Assembly: GCF_000739635.1 (NCBI RefSeq)
Contig: NZ_BATQ01000015.1
Coordinates: 1 to 58,621 of the forward strand
Direction: 5' to 3'
DNA from: Verrucomicrobium sp. BvORR034
Lineage (GTDB): Bacteria; Verrucomicrobiota; Verrucomicrobiia; Verrucomicrobiales; Verrucomicrobiaceae
Length of the DNA: 58,621 nt
The position numbers and the translations under genes are program-made. Positions within the stretch are counted from its first letter, which is position 1; every line of letters begins with the position of its first letter. The notes under the pieces were generated by a model. That model saw nothing but the letters and a program-made list of their open reading frames with translations, was not told where the DNA came from and did no database searches. Shown here piece by piece: positions 1 through 7,739 of this stretch.

Positions 1-189
1 AGCCGGGGACGGGGCGGTGGGGGCGGCAGCGGATGGCGCCGCAGGAACGGGTGAGCCGGCCGGTGCTGGAGCCTCAGGTGCGGCCGGCGCAGCGGGGGCT
101 GACGCGGGCTTCAGGTGCAGGGGATCACCCAGCAGCAGGACCGGGCCTGCGAGGGATGCAAGGGTGATAATAGCCTTCCAGACGGTCAT
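1..189 (-). CDS. Probable secretin-type protein of the pilus-like operon, N-terminus only
   Basis: The ATG at 189-187 overlaps the stop of the preceding gene (ATGA at 186-189), so the two are translationally coupled. The 63 visible codons begin with a short basic start, a hydrophobic segment (AIITLASLAGPVLLLG) that looks like a signal peptide, and then a long Ala/Pro-rich stretch; the gene runs off the left edge. A secretin (PilQ/GspD) is the component missing after the inner-membrane and pilotin-like genes of this operon, so that is the best guess from position. Nothing diagnostic of a secretin is inside the window. That a secreted or exported protein starts here is well supported; its identity is inference. 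Confidence 0.6.
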   Translation of the reverse strand, partial: MTVWKAIITLASLAGPVLLLGDPLHLKPASAPAAPAAPEAPAPAGSPVPAAPSAAAPTAPSPA

Positions 190-806
190 GGATTCGGGGT
201 GCTCGGGGGTTCGAGAGGGGCAAGATGGGCGTCCAGCCGGGGGGGCGTCGTCTGCATCGGTTCCAGCCGGAGATTGCGGACCATGGCGTGGGGCATCAAT
301 CCGGTTTCGGCCCTGTCGATGTCCCGGAAGACCACCGCAGTGGCCCCCACCTCCACCACCAGGGCACGGAAGAGTTCGCCGCGGAATGAGAGTTCGATGA
401 CATCACCTTCGAACACGCTGCGTGCTCCGATGATGAACTCCTTGGTGTCCAGATTGACGGCGTTGAGCTTCAGGGTCTGCAGCGCCTGGTTCAAGGTAAG
501 TTTTGGCGTCGGCCGGGCGGGATCCTCCTCCACAATGAGAGGGAGGGTGTCTTCGCGGGGAAAGGTCGGCACGCCAAAGGGGTCCACATTCCTCACGCGG
601 GAGCCGAGGCGCTGGGCGAGCACTTCCACATCGCCGGCCTTGGGCAGGCTGGGTGCCTTGGGCAGCCAGGTGGCGGTGTCGATGCCAAAGAAGAGGGGCT
701 TGGCCTTCTCTGCGGACTTCGTGGCAGGAGCCTTGGGGGTGGGGGCGCCCAAGGTGGTGACCGCCGTGGCAAGGGCCACTGCGGTGAGGGAGCGCAAGAA
801 CTTCAC
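186..806 (-). CDS. PilP/GspC-like periplasmic protein of the pilus-like operon
   Basis: This 206-residue exported protein probably links the inner-membrane platform to the secretin, as PilP or GspC does. I chose the GTG at 806 because it overlaps the upstream stop as GTGA and starts directly at a signal peptide (VKFLRSLTAVALATAVTTLG); the longer ATG start at 833 would add nine residues before it. A Pro/Ala/Lys-rich linker follows. The C-terminal 90 residues contain a compact beta-rich stretch (GDVIELSFRGELFRALVVEVGATAVVFRD) of the kind seen in PilP/GspC homology-region domains. The assignment rests on this pattern and on gene order, not on a strong family motif. Confidence 0.6.
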   Translation of the reverse strand: MKFLRSLTAVALATAVTTLGAPTPKAPATKSAEKAKPLFFGIDTATWLPKAPSLPKAGDVEVLAQRLGSRVRNVDPFGVPTFPREDTLPLIVEEDPARPTPKLTLNQALQTLKLNAVNLDTKEFIIGARSVFEGDVIELSFRGELFRALVVEVGATAVVFRDIDRAETGLMPHAMVRNLRLEPMQTTPPRLDAHLAPLEPPSTPNP

Positions 807-1366
807 GGACGAGCCTCCCCTGCCTTCCAGCATGCGTGGGTGGTGTCGATCACGAGGTAGTCAGGCCGCTTCATGAGCAGGTCGGACTTCCGCGTGATCT
901 TGAGTTCCTCAAGCATGGCCTGGGGCATCAGGCTCTCAACCTGGAGGAGGGATTCCTGCATGGGGCCGATGCCGCCCTGGTAGCTGGCCTTCACGCGGAT
1001 GACGTCGCACTTCACGCTTTTGGCGACCTTGCCGCGGTCCTGCGGGAAGATGAGGCTGCTGCGTTCCAGTTCGATGTCCTTGTACCGCGGCAGTGCGGTG
1101 TCGAGGATCTTGGTGTAGAGCTGGCCGGGATCTGCCCCGAGCATCTTCTTCTGATCTTCAAAGGCTTTGCGTCGCGGGGCGATCCGGGCTTCCAGCACCT
1201 TCATGCCAGCAATTCGCTTGGTCTCTTCATCATAGCGCAGCTCCTTTTCCGCCCGGACGGAGGTGAGCTTGGCCGTGCCTGCTGCGACACCGGCCAGCAG
1301 GACGCAGTTGAAGATGGCCGGGGTGACCAGACCGAATCGGATGATGGGTTTGGTGTAGGCGCTCAT
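803..1366 (-). CDS. PilO/GspM-like inner-membrane protein
   Basis: A 187-residue protein with one membrane segment at about residues 10-32 (FGLVTPAIFNCVLLAGVAAG), then a charged, probably coiled-coil stretch (about 38-75) and a small C-terminal domain that ends with Cys-Trp near the C-terminus. This is the layout of PilO/GspM, which form the periplasmic part of the pilus or type II secretion platform with PilN/GspL. It starts 3 bases after the stop of the PilM/PilN-like gene and overlaps the next gene by 4 bases, so it is part of one operon. Sequence similarity to PilO is not obvious by eye; topology and context carry the call. Confidence 0.6.
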   Translation of the reverse strand: MSAYTKPIIRFGLVTPAIFNCVLLAGVAAGTAKLTSVRAEKELRYDEETKRIAGMKVLEARIAPRRKAFEDQKKMLGADPGQLYTKILDTALPRYKDIELERSSLIFPQDRGKVAKSVKCDVIRVKASYQGGIGPMQESLLQVESLMPQAMLEELKITRKSDLLMKRPDYLVIDTTHACWKAGEARP

Positions 1367-1369
1367 GGT

Positions 1370-3247
1370 CTAGAACGGCTTGGCGATCGGCACTGCGAGG
1401 GGGTCCTTTTCCGAGAGGGTCTGGACGATGGTGGCCTCGAAGGTGTAGGAGAAGGAGAGCGAAGGATCGCGGGCCACATCGGCAGCGCTGGCGGCGGCGG
1501 TGTAGCGGGGGTTCCGGTTCTGAGTGAGAGTAATCCGGAACTGACGTTCGGCGCTGGGGGCGAAGCTGGTGTCCTGAGTGACCTCGGCGATGTTCGCAAA
1601 GAAGGCGGTGAGTCCGCGCTGGCTGTTCAAGTTGTTGAGCAGATCCAGCCCCTTGGCTTTGGCCAGCCCCTTGAAGGTCCACTCCCGCTCCAGGCCGACC
1701 GACTCTTTCGATGCCGCAGCGCCACCTTGTTGCGGGCCCGATGGCACGGCGCTGTTCAAGATGTAGCTGAAGGACTCCAGCCTCACTCCGGATTCCTCCG
1801 GGAAGAGTTGCAGAAGAAGCTCCACATTCGTCCAGCCTTTGGAGCGGGGCAGGAGCAGGCGCTCCGTCACGTTGATCTGCCGCTCTTCGGTGATCAGCTT
1901 GGCGTGATTGGCTTCAGTCAGTTTCACCTGTTCCGGAGTCAGGTGCCAGGAGGGATGGTTCATCGCGGCGAACAGCGAGAAGGTGGTGTACCCTCCGAGG
2001 CCGATGAGAAGGAATCCGAGGATGTAAACAAACCAGGTGGAAAGCTTCAGCAGGCGGAGGTCCGCCAGGGAAGGGTAGAGGGCGTCCAGCTTCGCCGTGT
2101 GAAAGAAATTCTGCGAAGCCCAGCCGTCCCAGAGATTCTTGAAGGTCTCCGTCCTGGCCAGCGCAGATTGACCGCCAGCCATGGCCTGGCTCATCTTGGG
2201 GTCGTAAAGCAGAAATTCGGGGCGGTGGCCGGGGAGTGACTCCGTCGTAGGAAGACTGCCCAGCTCCAACTTCCGGCAATCGAGCTTCTGCCGCGAAAGG
2301 GAGTAGATCTCCAGATCCCGCATCGCTTCCTCCAGGGAAGTGGGGTTCGATGAAGCAATGATGATTTTTGGCGGAACGGGACCAGACTCACCCGAGGTCA
2401 CCAGCTCGGCTCCTACGGCGATGTTCCAAAGGAGGTCACCGAAACTGGCGGGTACGGTATTGTTGCCGCGATGAGAAAGGCTTCGGGCGGACCGGAGCTC
2501 CCCCGACGGGGTGAGCGCGAAAACAGCGGTGAACTTCAAGTAGGGCAGCACCACCAGACAGCCGCCGGAAAGCTCAGGCATGACCACGGCCATGGCGGCA
2601 AATGCTTCGGCAGGGGCGCTGGTAACAGAGACGCGAACCGGGAGGCGCAGTTGCTCACCGCTTTCCACAAGCCGGTTGAGAAAGGATTCACGCTGCCGGG
2701 GCAGGGCCATGGCCGCGGATCGCTGCTGGCCTGCCGCCGCACCCCAAAAAGGGAGCAGTCTCCAGGAGATGGTATCCACGGAAACCTCGCGGTCGGCCAG
2801 CGTTTCCTTGGGAGCGTCCACCAGGTTGTACCGGATCAGTCCGAATTCGTCCGAAGCGTCTCCAGCGGAATCCGTGAAGGCGGCTACCTCCGCGAGGGAG
2901 AAGTCATCGGCCACGTGGAGGATCACCCCCAGTGCCTTGGGTCGTGTCCCAAAGTACTCAGCCGAGAGCAGGTTCCCGAGCATTTCGGGCATGCCCTCGG
3001 CGGTGGTCAGGCTGGCCAGCGGCAGGGATGGCCCCTGCCGCCAGCGTCCTTCAGAACGGGAGAAGGTGGCGGAACACACCTCCCTCCCCCCGTCGAACCA
3101 GAGATGCCACTGGAAGGCGATCTCCCCAGGTTCCTTGTACCAGTTGCCGTCAGATGCCCGACTCGTCTTGGACGCCACCATCCGAGCCTGGCGATAGACA
3201 TCGGCAGGCTTCAGATCATAGGGGTCCGAGATGGAAAAGGCAGCCAC
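1370..3247 (-). CDS. GspL-like (PilM-PilN fusion-like) assembly protein
   Basis: A 625-residue single-pass protein: a large cytoplasmic region of about 400 residues, one membrane segment at about 402-424 (TWFVYILGFLLIGLGGYTTF), and a periplasmic region of about 200 residues beginning with a likely helical stretch (LTPEQVKLTEANHAKLITEE). This matches GspL, or a PilM-like cytoplasmic domain fused to PilN, as the inner-membrane platform of a pilus or type II secretion machine. It lies 46 bases after the prepilin gene and 3 bases before the PilO-like gene. The cytoplasmic part shows no clear actin-like ATPase motifs by eye, so the PilM relation is inferred from position and topology. Confidence 0.6.
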   Translation of the reverse strand: MAAFSISDPYDLKPADVYRQARMVASKTSRASDGNWYKEPGEIAFQWHLWFDGGREVCSATFSRSEGRWRQGPSLPLASLTTAEGMPEMLGNLLSAEYFGTRPKALGVILHVADDFSLAEVAAFTDSAGDASDEFGLIRYNLVDAPKETLADREVSVDTISWRLLPFWGAAAGQQRSAAMALPRQRESFLNRLVESGEQLRLPVRVSVTSAPAEAFAAMAVVMPELSGGCLVVLPYLKFTAVFALTPSGELRSARSLSHRGNNTVPASFGDLLWNIAVGAELVTSGESGPVPPKIIIASSNPTSLEEAMRDLEIYSLSRQKLDCRKLELGSLPTTESLPGHRPEFLLYDPKMSQAMAGGQSALARTETFKNLWDGWASQNFFHTAKLDALYPSLADLRLLKLSTWFVYILGFLLIGLGGYTTFSLFAAMNHPSWHLTPEQVKLTEANHAKLITEERQINVTERLLLPRSKGWTNVELLLQLFPEESGVRLESFSYILNSAVPSGPQQGGAAASKESVGLEREWTFKGLAKAKGLDLLNNLNSQRGLTAFFANIAEVTQDTSFAPSAERQFRITLTQNRNPRYTAAASAADVARDPSLSFSYTFEATIVQTLSEKDPLAVPIAKPF

Positions 3248-3293
3248 GACAAATGGGGGCGGAGAGGTCTGAGAGAGGCTTCCAGAGGGCGGC

Positions 3294-3701
3294 TCACCAG
3301 TCGGCGATGGTGCCGGCGACCAAGGCGTGGGTCGGAGGACCCGTCACGGCGCAAGTCGCGAAAGCGGTGCCAATCGCGGGAACCGTGCCAGTCACTGTAG
3401 GAAGGGAGCCATCGCTGGGGCACGGAGGAAGGGCTTCCATGTAGCTGCCAGGACCAGCGGCGGGCACCGGGTCAGTCACGGCCAGGTTGTTGTAGTTGGC
3501 GTAGGAACGCACCGCCTTCTGGATCGTGGCGAGCTGCATTCTGCACTTGGCCTGATCGGCTCCTTTGCGGTAGGCACCGAGACCGAGGAAGACCACGGCG
3601 ATGAGGCCAAGCAGAAGGGCGATGACCAAGCTAACTTCAATGAGGGTGAAGCCAGCAGCGCGCTTGAAACGACGGGTATTGTGGAGTTGATGGATTTTCA
3701 T
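3294..3701 (-). CDS. Type IV pilin-like prepilin / pseudopilin
   Basis: A 135-residue protein with a textbook class III signal: basic leader of 17 residues ending in Gly17, then FTLIEVSLVIALLLGLIAVVFL. Prepilin peptidase would cut after Gly17 and methylate Phe18; Glu22 is the conserved mature Glu5. The hydrophobic helix continues into a polar alpha-1 segment, followed by a short C-terminal domain with Cys residues (CRMQ, PPCPSDG, ATCAVTG) that could form disulfides. It is the first gene of the minus-strand operon and has an AT-rich leader with several hairpins. It could be a major pilin or a pseudopilin; its position at the head of the operon favours a major subunit. Confidence 0.88.
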   Translation of the reverse strand: MKIHQLHNTRRFKRAAGFTLIEVSLVIALLLGLIAVVFLGLGAYRKGADQAKCRMQLATIQKAVRSYANYNNLAVTDPVPAAGPGSYMEALPPCPSDGSLPTVTGTVPAIGTAFATCAVTGPPTHALVAGTIADW

Positions 3702-3817
3702 GGCGTTAGATTATTTGCAGCACGCCATAAATTATTTAGAAATTATAGAAAAAGCAATTTATCCGTGCTGCTTACGGACGTTGCAATTGCATGAAAAAAA
3801 TTCGCTTGACGCTCTAG

Positions 3818-3835
3818 CCCTTATATTTCTAAGGG
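3818..3835. promoter_or_regulatory. Hairpin in the prepilin leader (6-bp stem)
   Basis: CCCTTA (3818-3823) and TAAGGG (3830-3835) are perfect reverse complements around a 6-nt loop. It lies about 120 bases upstream of the prepilin start and could be part of the 5' leader RNA or an operator. Confidence 0.4.
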
Positions 3836-3839
3836 AAAA

Positions 3840-3865
3840 TTTCTATGCCAAAACGGGCATAGAAA
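3840..3865. promoter_or_regulatory. Hairpin or operator in the prepilin leader (10-bp stem)
   Basis: TTTCTATGCC (3840-3849) and GGCATAGAAA (3856-3865) form a perfect 10-bp inverted repeat with a 6-nt centre. Such an AT-rich dyad could be a regulator site or an mRNA stem; only the inverted repeat itself is seen. Confidence 0.5.
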
Positions 3866-3926
3866 CTAATTTTCTAGCGAACAATGGACAAAAAATAGCC
3901 ATTTTCCGCGAACAAATAGTGCAATT

Positions 3927-3945
3927 TGGGGCCAAAATGGCCCCA
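3927..3945 (-). terminator. Possible terminator after the gene ending at 3980
   Basis: GGGGCCA (3928-3934) and TGGCCCC (3938-3944) pair around a 3-nt loop, extended by one A-T pair. On the minus strand the stem lies 35 bases past the stop at 3980 and is followed by AAATTGC rather than a clear U run, so it is a weak terminator candidate; it could equally belong to the prepilin leader. Confidence 0.4.
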
Positions 3946-3979
3946 TTTCACTACCAGATTTTTTGGAGTTTCCTGAAAA

Positions 3980-4468
3980 TTACAGATCCGATGGAAGCCC
4001 TACTCCTTCAAGCTCCTTGTTGGTCACGGACATCAATTTCCAGTCGGACGGCTTCCAACCTTCCTTTTTCCAGGTGAAAACCCAGGGCTCCTGCATCTGG
4101 TTGACCTTGGTCATGACCATCTGGCTGACACCCATGCCATTGCCTTCAATCCGTGCGTGACCGCGGACTTTGACGATGGTGTCATTGGCGGAGATGTCGG
4201 TGTCCTCCCACTTGATCTCCAGGATGATGAAGCCTGCCATCAGGTCGCGGGCCAGATCCAGGGCTTCAGCAGGGCGGCTACCCCACTGATCCTCGTAGTT
4301 GTGGGAGAGGAATTTCCCCGCCGTTTTCCAGTCGCGTTTGGAGGCGAACTTGAAGAGTTCCAGGTGTCGGGCTTTGGCCTGTTTTTCAGCAGACTGCAGA
4401 TAGGGCCAGGCCAGCCAGCCCAGGACGAGGACAACAACAACGACGGCAATACGAATGATAAGACGCAT
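3980..4468 (-). CDS. Small membrane-anchored protein, function unknown
   Basis: I place the start at the ATG at 4468, which puts a strongly hydrophobic anchor at residues 2-21 (RLIIRIAVVVVVLVLGWLAW); a longer frame from 4522 only adds an unlikely N-terminus. The 162-residue product then has a helical region (SAEKQAKARHLELFKFASKRDW) and a C-terminal part rich in Trp and charged residues (EPWVFTWKKEGWKPSDWKLMSV), which resembles the cone-shaped NTF2/SnoaL-type domains that end in beta strands. No catalytic motif is visible. It stands alone between the dehydrogenase and the prepilin operon on the same strand. Confidence 0.7.
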   Translation of the reverse strand: MRLIIRIAVVVVVLVLGWLAWPYLQSAEKQAKARHLELFKFASKRDWKTAGKFLSHNYEDQWGSRPAEALDLARDLMAGFIILEIKWEDTDISANDTIVKVRGHARIEGNGMGVSQMVMTKVNQMQEPWVFTWKKEGWKPSDWKLMSVTNKELEGVGLPSDL

Positions 4469-4569
4469 GGGTTTTTTTATGGGGTTTGGGGTACCCCATT
4501 TCAACACGATACCCGCCTGCATGGCAAAACCAATCGCAGGTCAGGCTGGCAATGCGTCATCTCAAAGGA

Positions 4570-5544
4570 TTACATCACCCTGTTGTTCAGGGGTTTGCCA
4601 GCGAGGTAGCGTTCGAGATTGTCCAGAAAGTGCCGGAATACCGTGTGCAGTTCATCGTGGTGTCCCCCGGCAATATGCGGTGTGATGAAGCAGTTCGGCA
4701 GCTCGCGGAGCGGGTGACCTTCGGGAAGAGGCTCGGGGTCAGTCACATCCAACCAGGCGGCGGCGGGCTTGCCGGATTGCAAGGCGTTGGCGAGGGCAGT
4801 TTGATCCACGGTAGTCCCGCGCCCGATGTTGTAGAAAATGGCCCCCGGCTTCATGGCCGCGAAGTGGGCGGTCCCAAAAAGCCCGCGGGACTCGGCGTTT
4901 TCCGGGAGGATGTTGATGACGTGATCGGCCGCAGGCAACTCAGACAGAAGGGCCTCGGGAGGGATGACGCGGATGCCTTCGTCGCCCCGGGCGGTCCGGC
5001 GCATCGCGGTGATCTTCATGTCGAACGGGGCCAGCATCTTCACGAGCTTGGCGGCGATGGCTCCGTACCCGGCGATAAGTACGGATTGCCCATGAAGGCT
5101 GCGACACCCGTTGCGCAGCGCCATCCATTCGGCCCGGCCATTGGGGAAATGAGAGCCCAGCGATTGGGGGAGGAGACGGGCCTGGGCCAGCATGAACGCG
5201 AAGACGTGTTCCGCACAGGCCTGATCATAGACGCCGGAGCTGTTGGTCACGGTGAGGCCTCGGGACTGTGCTGCGAGCCGGAACTCGGGCGTGTCATAGC
5301 GGGTAAAGCCCGCGGAACTGACCTGGAGCCAGGAGGCTTTGGATGAGGCAAGAACGCCCTCCGTCCGTGGTTGCCCCAGAATGATGTCAGCCTCCGCCAT
5401 GAGAGGATCGACCGGAGCTTCTGCCAACACCGAGGCCCCCGGCTGGGTGGGGAGGATGAGTTGATGGGGCTGGATTTGTTCCTGGAACCAGGTCAGCAAT
5501 TCTACAGGAGCTTTGATGTCGGTGAAGATCTTGAGGGGAGTCAT
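4570..5544 (-). CDS. D-2-hydroxyacid dehydrogenase family protein
   Basis: A 324-residue cytoplasmic NAD(P)-dependent oxidoreductase that reduces 2-oxo acids or oxidises D-2-hydroxy acids. The nucleotide-binding segment (VLIAGYGAIAAKLVKML, near residue 155) has GYGAIA, where the third Gly of the GxGxxG turn is Ala. Further family marks are FYNIGRGTTVDQTALANAL, LDVTDPEPLPEGHPLRELPNC and the catalytic-His region ITPHIAGGHH. Length is normal for the family. Substrate cannot be told from sequence; glyoxylate/hydroxypyruvate reductase-like enzymes are the closest type. It ends the minus-strand run that begins with lrgA, 39 bases after lrgB, and may be cotranscribed with it. Confidence 0.88.
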   Translation of the reverse strand: MTPLKIFTDIKAPVELLTWFQEQIQPHQLILPTQPGASVLAEAPVDPLMAEADIILGQPRTEGVLASSKASWLQVSSAGFTRYDTPEFRLAAQSRGLTVTNSSGVYDQACAEHVFAFMLAQARLLPQSLGSHFPNGRAEWMALRNGCRSLHGQSVLIAGYGAIAAKLVKMLAPFDMKITAMRRTARGDEGIRVIPPEALLSELPAADHVINILPENAESRGLFGTAHFAAMKPGAIFYNIGRGTTVDQTALANALQSGKPAAAWLDVTDPEPLPEGHPLRELPNCFITPHIAGGHHDELHTVFRHFLDNLERYLAGKPLNNRVM

Positions 5545-5583
5545 CAGGCTGAAAAGGGTGGAGTGAAACCAATACGACTGCCA

Positions 5584-6288
5584 TCAGGCAATGCGGGGGA
5601 AGATTGCCAGAAGGATCGTGATGCCCACGACATTGAGCAGCCCCGCCATGATCATGATCACCCCTGCCACCGCGCCTTCCTCCCGGCCCAATTCGTAGGC
5701 CTTGGCGGTGCCAGCTCCATGGGCACCCATACCGAGCATGGCACCCCTGGCGAACGCGGTACGAAGGGGGAGCCAGGAGATGAGGGCCTCGCCCATGGCT
5801 GCGCCGAAAAGGCCGGTCACCGCCACCAGACACGCAGTGAGCTCCGGCATGCCGCCGATCTCCCGGGACACGGCCTGTGCAAACGGCGTGGTGACCGAGT
5901 GCGGCAGCAGGCTGGCCTGCCATTCCGGGGAAAAGTGCAGGACCTTGGCCAGGATCCACGCACTGGCCAGCGCCAGCAGGCTGCCGAAAACCACCCCGAC
6001 CGCGAGTGTGCCCCAGTGCTTGCGGATCAACTGCCGATGCTCATGCACCACCACGGCAAAGGCCACGGTGGCGGGGCCGAGCAGGCTGCCCAGCCACCAG
6101 GTGCCGCGCAGGTACTCGCCATAGGGAATGCCAGTGAGCAGCAATAGGGCGCCGCAGCCCACCCAGGCGATCACCATGGGAGAGGTCCACCAGCGTGGGA
6201 GACGCTGGTAAAGCTGGCGTCCACCAGCGTAGAGTCCCAGGGTTACCCCGGCCCAGAGGCCCGGCGACAGGTCAATTTCCATCGCCAT
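5584..6288 (-). CDS. lrgB: LrgB/CidB-type membrane protein
   Basis: A 234-residue polytopic inner-membrane protein of the LrgB family. Family marks seen are LLGPATVAFAVVVHEHR, LPHSVTTPFAQAVSREIGG and GAHGAGTAKAYELGREEGA near the C-terminus. LrgAB/CidAB proteins are known as holin/antiholin-like pairs and, in some bacteria, as pyruvate or glycolate transporters. The gene overlaps lrgA by 17 bases, the usual arrangement. The divergent LysR-type regulator nearby resembles the cidR-cidAB pairing. Whether this pair acts in autolysis or in carboxylate transport is not decided by the sequence; the adjacent 2-hydroxyacid dehydrogenase slightly favours a metabolic role. Confidence 0.93.
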   Translation of the reverse strand: MAMEIDLSPGLWAGVTLGLYAGGRQLYQRLPRWWTSPMVIAWVGCGALLLLTGIPYGEYLRGTWWLGSLLGPATVAFAVVVHEHRQLIRKHWGTLAVGVVFGSLLALASAWILAKVLHFSPEWQASLLPHSVTTPFAQAVSREIGGMPELTACLVAVTGLFGAAMGEALISWLPLRTAFARGAMLGMGAHGAGTAKAYELGREEGAVAGVIMIMAGLLNVVGITILLAIFPRIA

Positions 6289-6646
6289 GACGCAACCTCC
6301 ACCGCAGGCTGGTTTCCACCACGAGGGCAGTTCCGATCATCACGGTCAACGTGCCCGCGATGGTTGCGAACACCAGTTTCAGGCCATCGAAGCTCACGAG
6401 TTCCTTGTACTTCACCACGGCGAGCATCGCCGGAACGAAGAACAGGGAGAGGTGCTTCAGCATGCCCGTGGAGCCGTGCTGCACCCAGGAAACGGGAATC
6501 CAGCGGAAAAGCAGGCAGATCAGGAGGCCGAAGAATCCGAGCACGCTGCCGGGCACGGGAAGGTGAAGCGCCTTGACGATCATCTCGCCAGCCAGCCAGA
6601 AGGCCACGAGGACCAGACATTGCAGGAGGACGAGGGATTGGCGCAT
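6272..6646 (-). CDS. lrgA: LrgA/CidA-type membrane protein
   Basis: I start this 124-residue protein at the ATG at 6646 (MRQSLVLLQCLVLVAFWLAG), which gives the usual family length and begins at the first membrane helix; the ATG at 6679 would add 11 residues without hydrophobicity. Family marks are LHLPVPGSVLGFFGLLICLLF and LSLFFVPAMLAVVKY. It has about four membrane helices and is the partner of LrgB encoded just downstream with a 17-base overlap. It is divergently placed from a LysR regulator, with an inverted repeat in the 81-base gap between the two starts. Confidence 0.92.
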   Translation of the reverse strand: MRQSLVLLQCLVLVAFWLAGEMIVKALHLPVPGSVLGFFGLLICLLFRWIPVSWVQHGSTGMLKHLSLFFVPAMLAVVKYKELVSFDGLKLVFATIAGTLTVMIGTALVVETSLRWRLRHGDGN

Positions 6647-6682
6647 CGCGGAGCATCCCTCACCTCTTTGAATAGACAAAAT

Positions 6683-6708
6683 GAATCCATGGAATACTTT
6701 GGATTCCA
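6683..6708. promoter_or_regulatory. Candidate LysR-type operator between lrgA and its regulator
   Basis: Two nested inverted repeats lie in the divergent gap: GAATCCA (6683-6689) with TGGATTC (6700-6706), and TGGAAT (6690-6695) with ATTCCA (6703-6708). AT-rich dyads at this position are where LysR regulators usually bind to control themselves and the divergent operon. The site covers an alternative ATG at 6689, which argues for the later regulator start at 6728. Confidence 0.5.
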
Positions 6709-6727
6709 GTTTAGAATGCAGAGCGCT

Positions 6728-7606
6728 ATGGAATCACGGGCTTTGGCCGTCTTTGCGGAAGTCGTGCGGCAGAAGAGCTTCTCTGCGGCGGGCAAGGTCT
6801 TGGGGTTGACCCAGCCCACGATTAGCAAGGCGGTGCAGCAACTGGAACACGACTGCGGTTGCCTCCTTTTTGACAGACAGGGGAAGAAGTTCAGCCTGAC
6901 CGCCGCTGGCGAGGTGGTGTACCAGCGTGCGCAGGTCATCCTCAAGGAACACGAGCGCCTTCGAGACGAACTCGCTGGCATTCATGGGCTGGAGCGTGGC
7001 CGGCTCCGGTTGGGGTTGCCTTCCTTGGGCAGCAGCCTGCTGTTCGCGCCTCATGTGGCCAGCTTCCGCCGCCAGCATCCAGGGATCGAGATTGAGCTCC
7101 ATGAGCAGGGCAGCTTGCATCTCCAGGAGCGGGTACGCGCCGGCGAGATTGAGGTGGGAGTGTCTTTGGGCCCGGTGCCAGAGGAGTTCGACTGGCAGCC
7201 GGTGAGTGATGAGCCGCTGGTGGCGCTGCTGCCTGCAGGACATCCCCTGGAGCGAGAGGCCAGCCTGGAACTGGCGGATCTGAAGGACACACCGTTCGTA
7301 CTTTTCGAGCCCGGTTTTTCCCTGAACGCGGTGATCCTCGATGCCTGCCGGATGCGGGGTTTTGTTCCCGTGGAAGCGGCCCGCAGCGGGCACGTGGATT
7401 TCATCATTGCCTTGGTAGCGGCGGGACTGGGCGTGGCGCTTCTGCCCAGGCTGATTGTGGATTCGAGGGAACAACGCGTCTGCACCGTGGTGCCGCTGCG
7501 TGATGAAGACCTGCGCTGGCGTCTGGGTTTGATCTGGAGGCGGGGCGGGGATCTGTCGCCAGCCGCGAGGCGCTGGCTGGAGGTGGTACGGGAAGGGGTG
7601 GGGTGA
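6728..7606 (+). CDS. LysR-family transcriptional regulator (CidR-like by position)
   Basis: A 292-residue regulator with a LysR winged helix-turn-helix at about residues 4-62 (ALAVFAEVVRQKSFSAAG, then LTQPTISKAVQQLE) and a substrate-binding-type effector domain (GRLRLGLPSLGSSLLFAPHV, VSLGPVPEEFDWQPV, AAGLGVALLPRLIVDS). I chose the ATG at 6728 because the family motif starts there and the upstream ATG at 6689 lies inside a likely operator. It is divergent from lrgAB, the same pairing as cidR with cidAB, so it probably controls that operon in response to a small carboxylate. The effector is not known from sequence. Confidence 0.92.
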   Translation: MESRALAVFAEVVRQKSFSAAGKVLGLTQPTISKAVQQLEHDCGCLLFDRQGKKFSLTAAGEVVYQRAQVILKEHERLRDELAGIHGLERGRLRLGLPSLGSSLLFAPHVASFRRQHPGIEIELHEQGSLHLQERVRAGEIEVGVSLGPVPEEFDWQPVSDEPLVALLPAGHPLEREASLELADLKDTPFVLFEPGFSLNAVILDACRMRGFVPVEAARSGHVDFIIALVAAGLGVALLPRLIVDSREQRVCTVVPLRDEDLRWRLGLIWRRGGDLSPAARRWLEVVREGVG

Positions 7607-7739
7607 AGTGCCAGGCGTCTGGCGGCCTGTGCTGGAGAAGCCAGGGGAGCGCACGCATCTTGCGTGCTGTTTCCGGCATCTTGCCGGGAACGTCAGTCAG
7701 CGGGTGACCTCGCGAAGTGCAACCAAACCTTCGAACGAT

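Larger units (their letters stand above)
3702..3979 (-). promoter_or_regulatory. AT-rich leader/promoter region upstream of the prepilin gene
   Basis: This 278-base gap is visibly AT-rich compared with the rest of the window and holds three perfect short inverted repeats (3818-3835, 3840-3865, 3927-3945) within about 130 bases. It must contain the prepilin promoter on the minus strand and the 3' end of the upstream gene that stops at 3980. I could not pick a convincing -35/-10 pair. Short ATG-started plus-strand frames cross it, but they have neither homology nor a start context that supports them. Confidence 0.55.

Noticed and set aside
4486-5346. Plus-strand open frame of 286 codons
   Set aside because: Antisense to the D-2-hydroxyacid dehydrogenase gene, whose NAD site and catalytic blocks are clear.
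6272-6679. Longer lrgA from the ATG at 6679
   Set aside because: The extra 11 residues are polar and precede the first membrane helix; the ATG at 6646 gives the normal family start.
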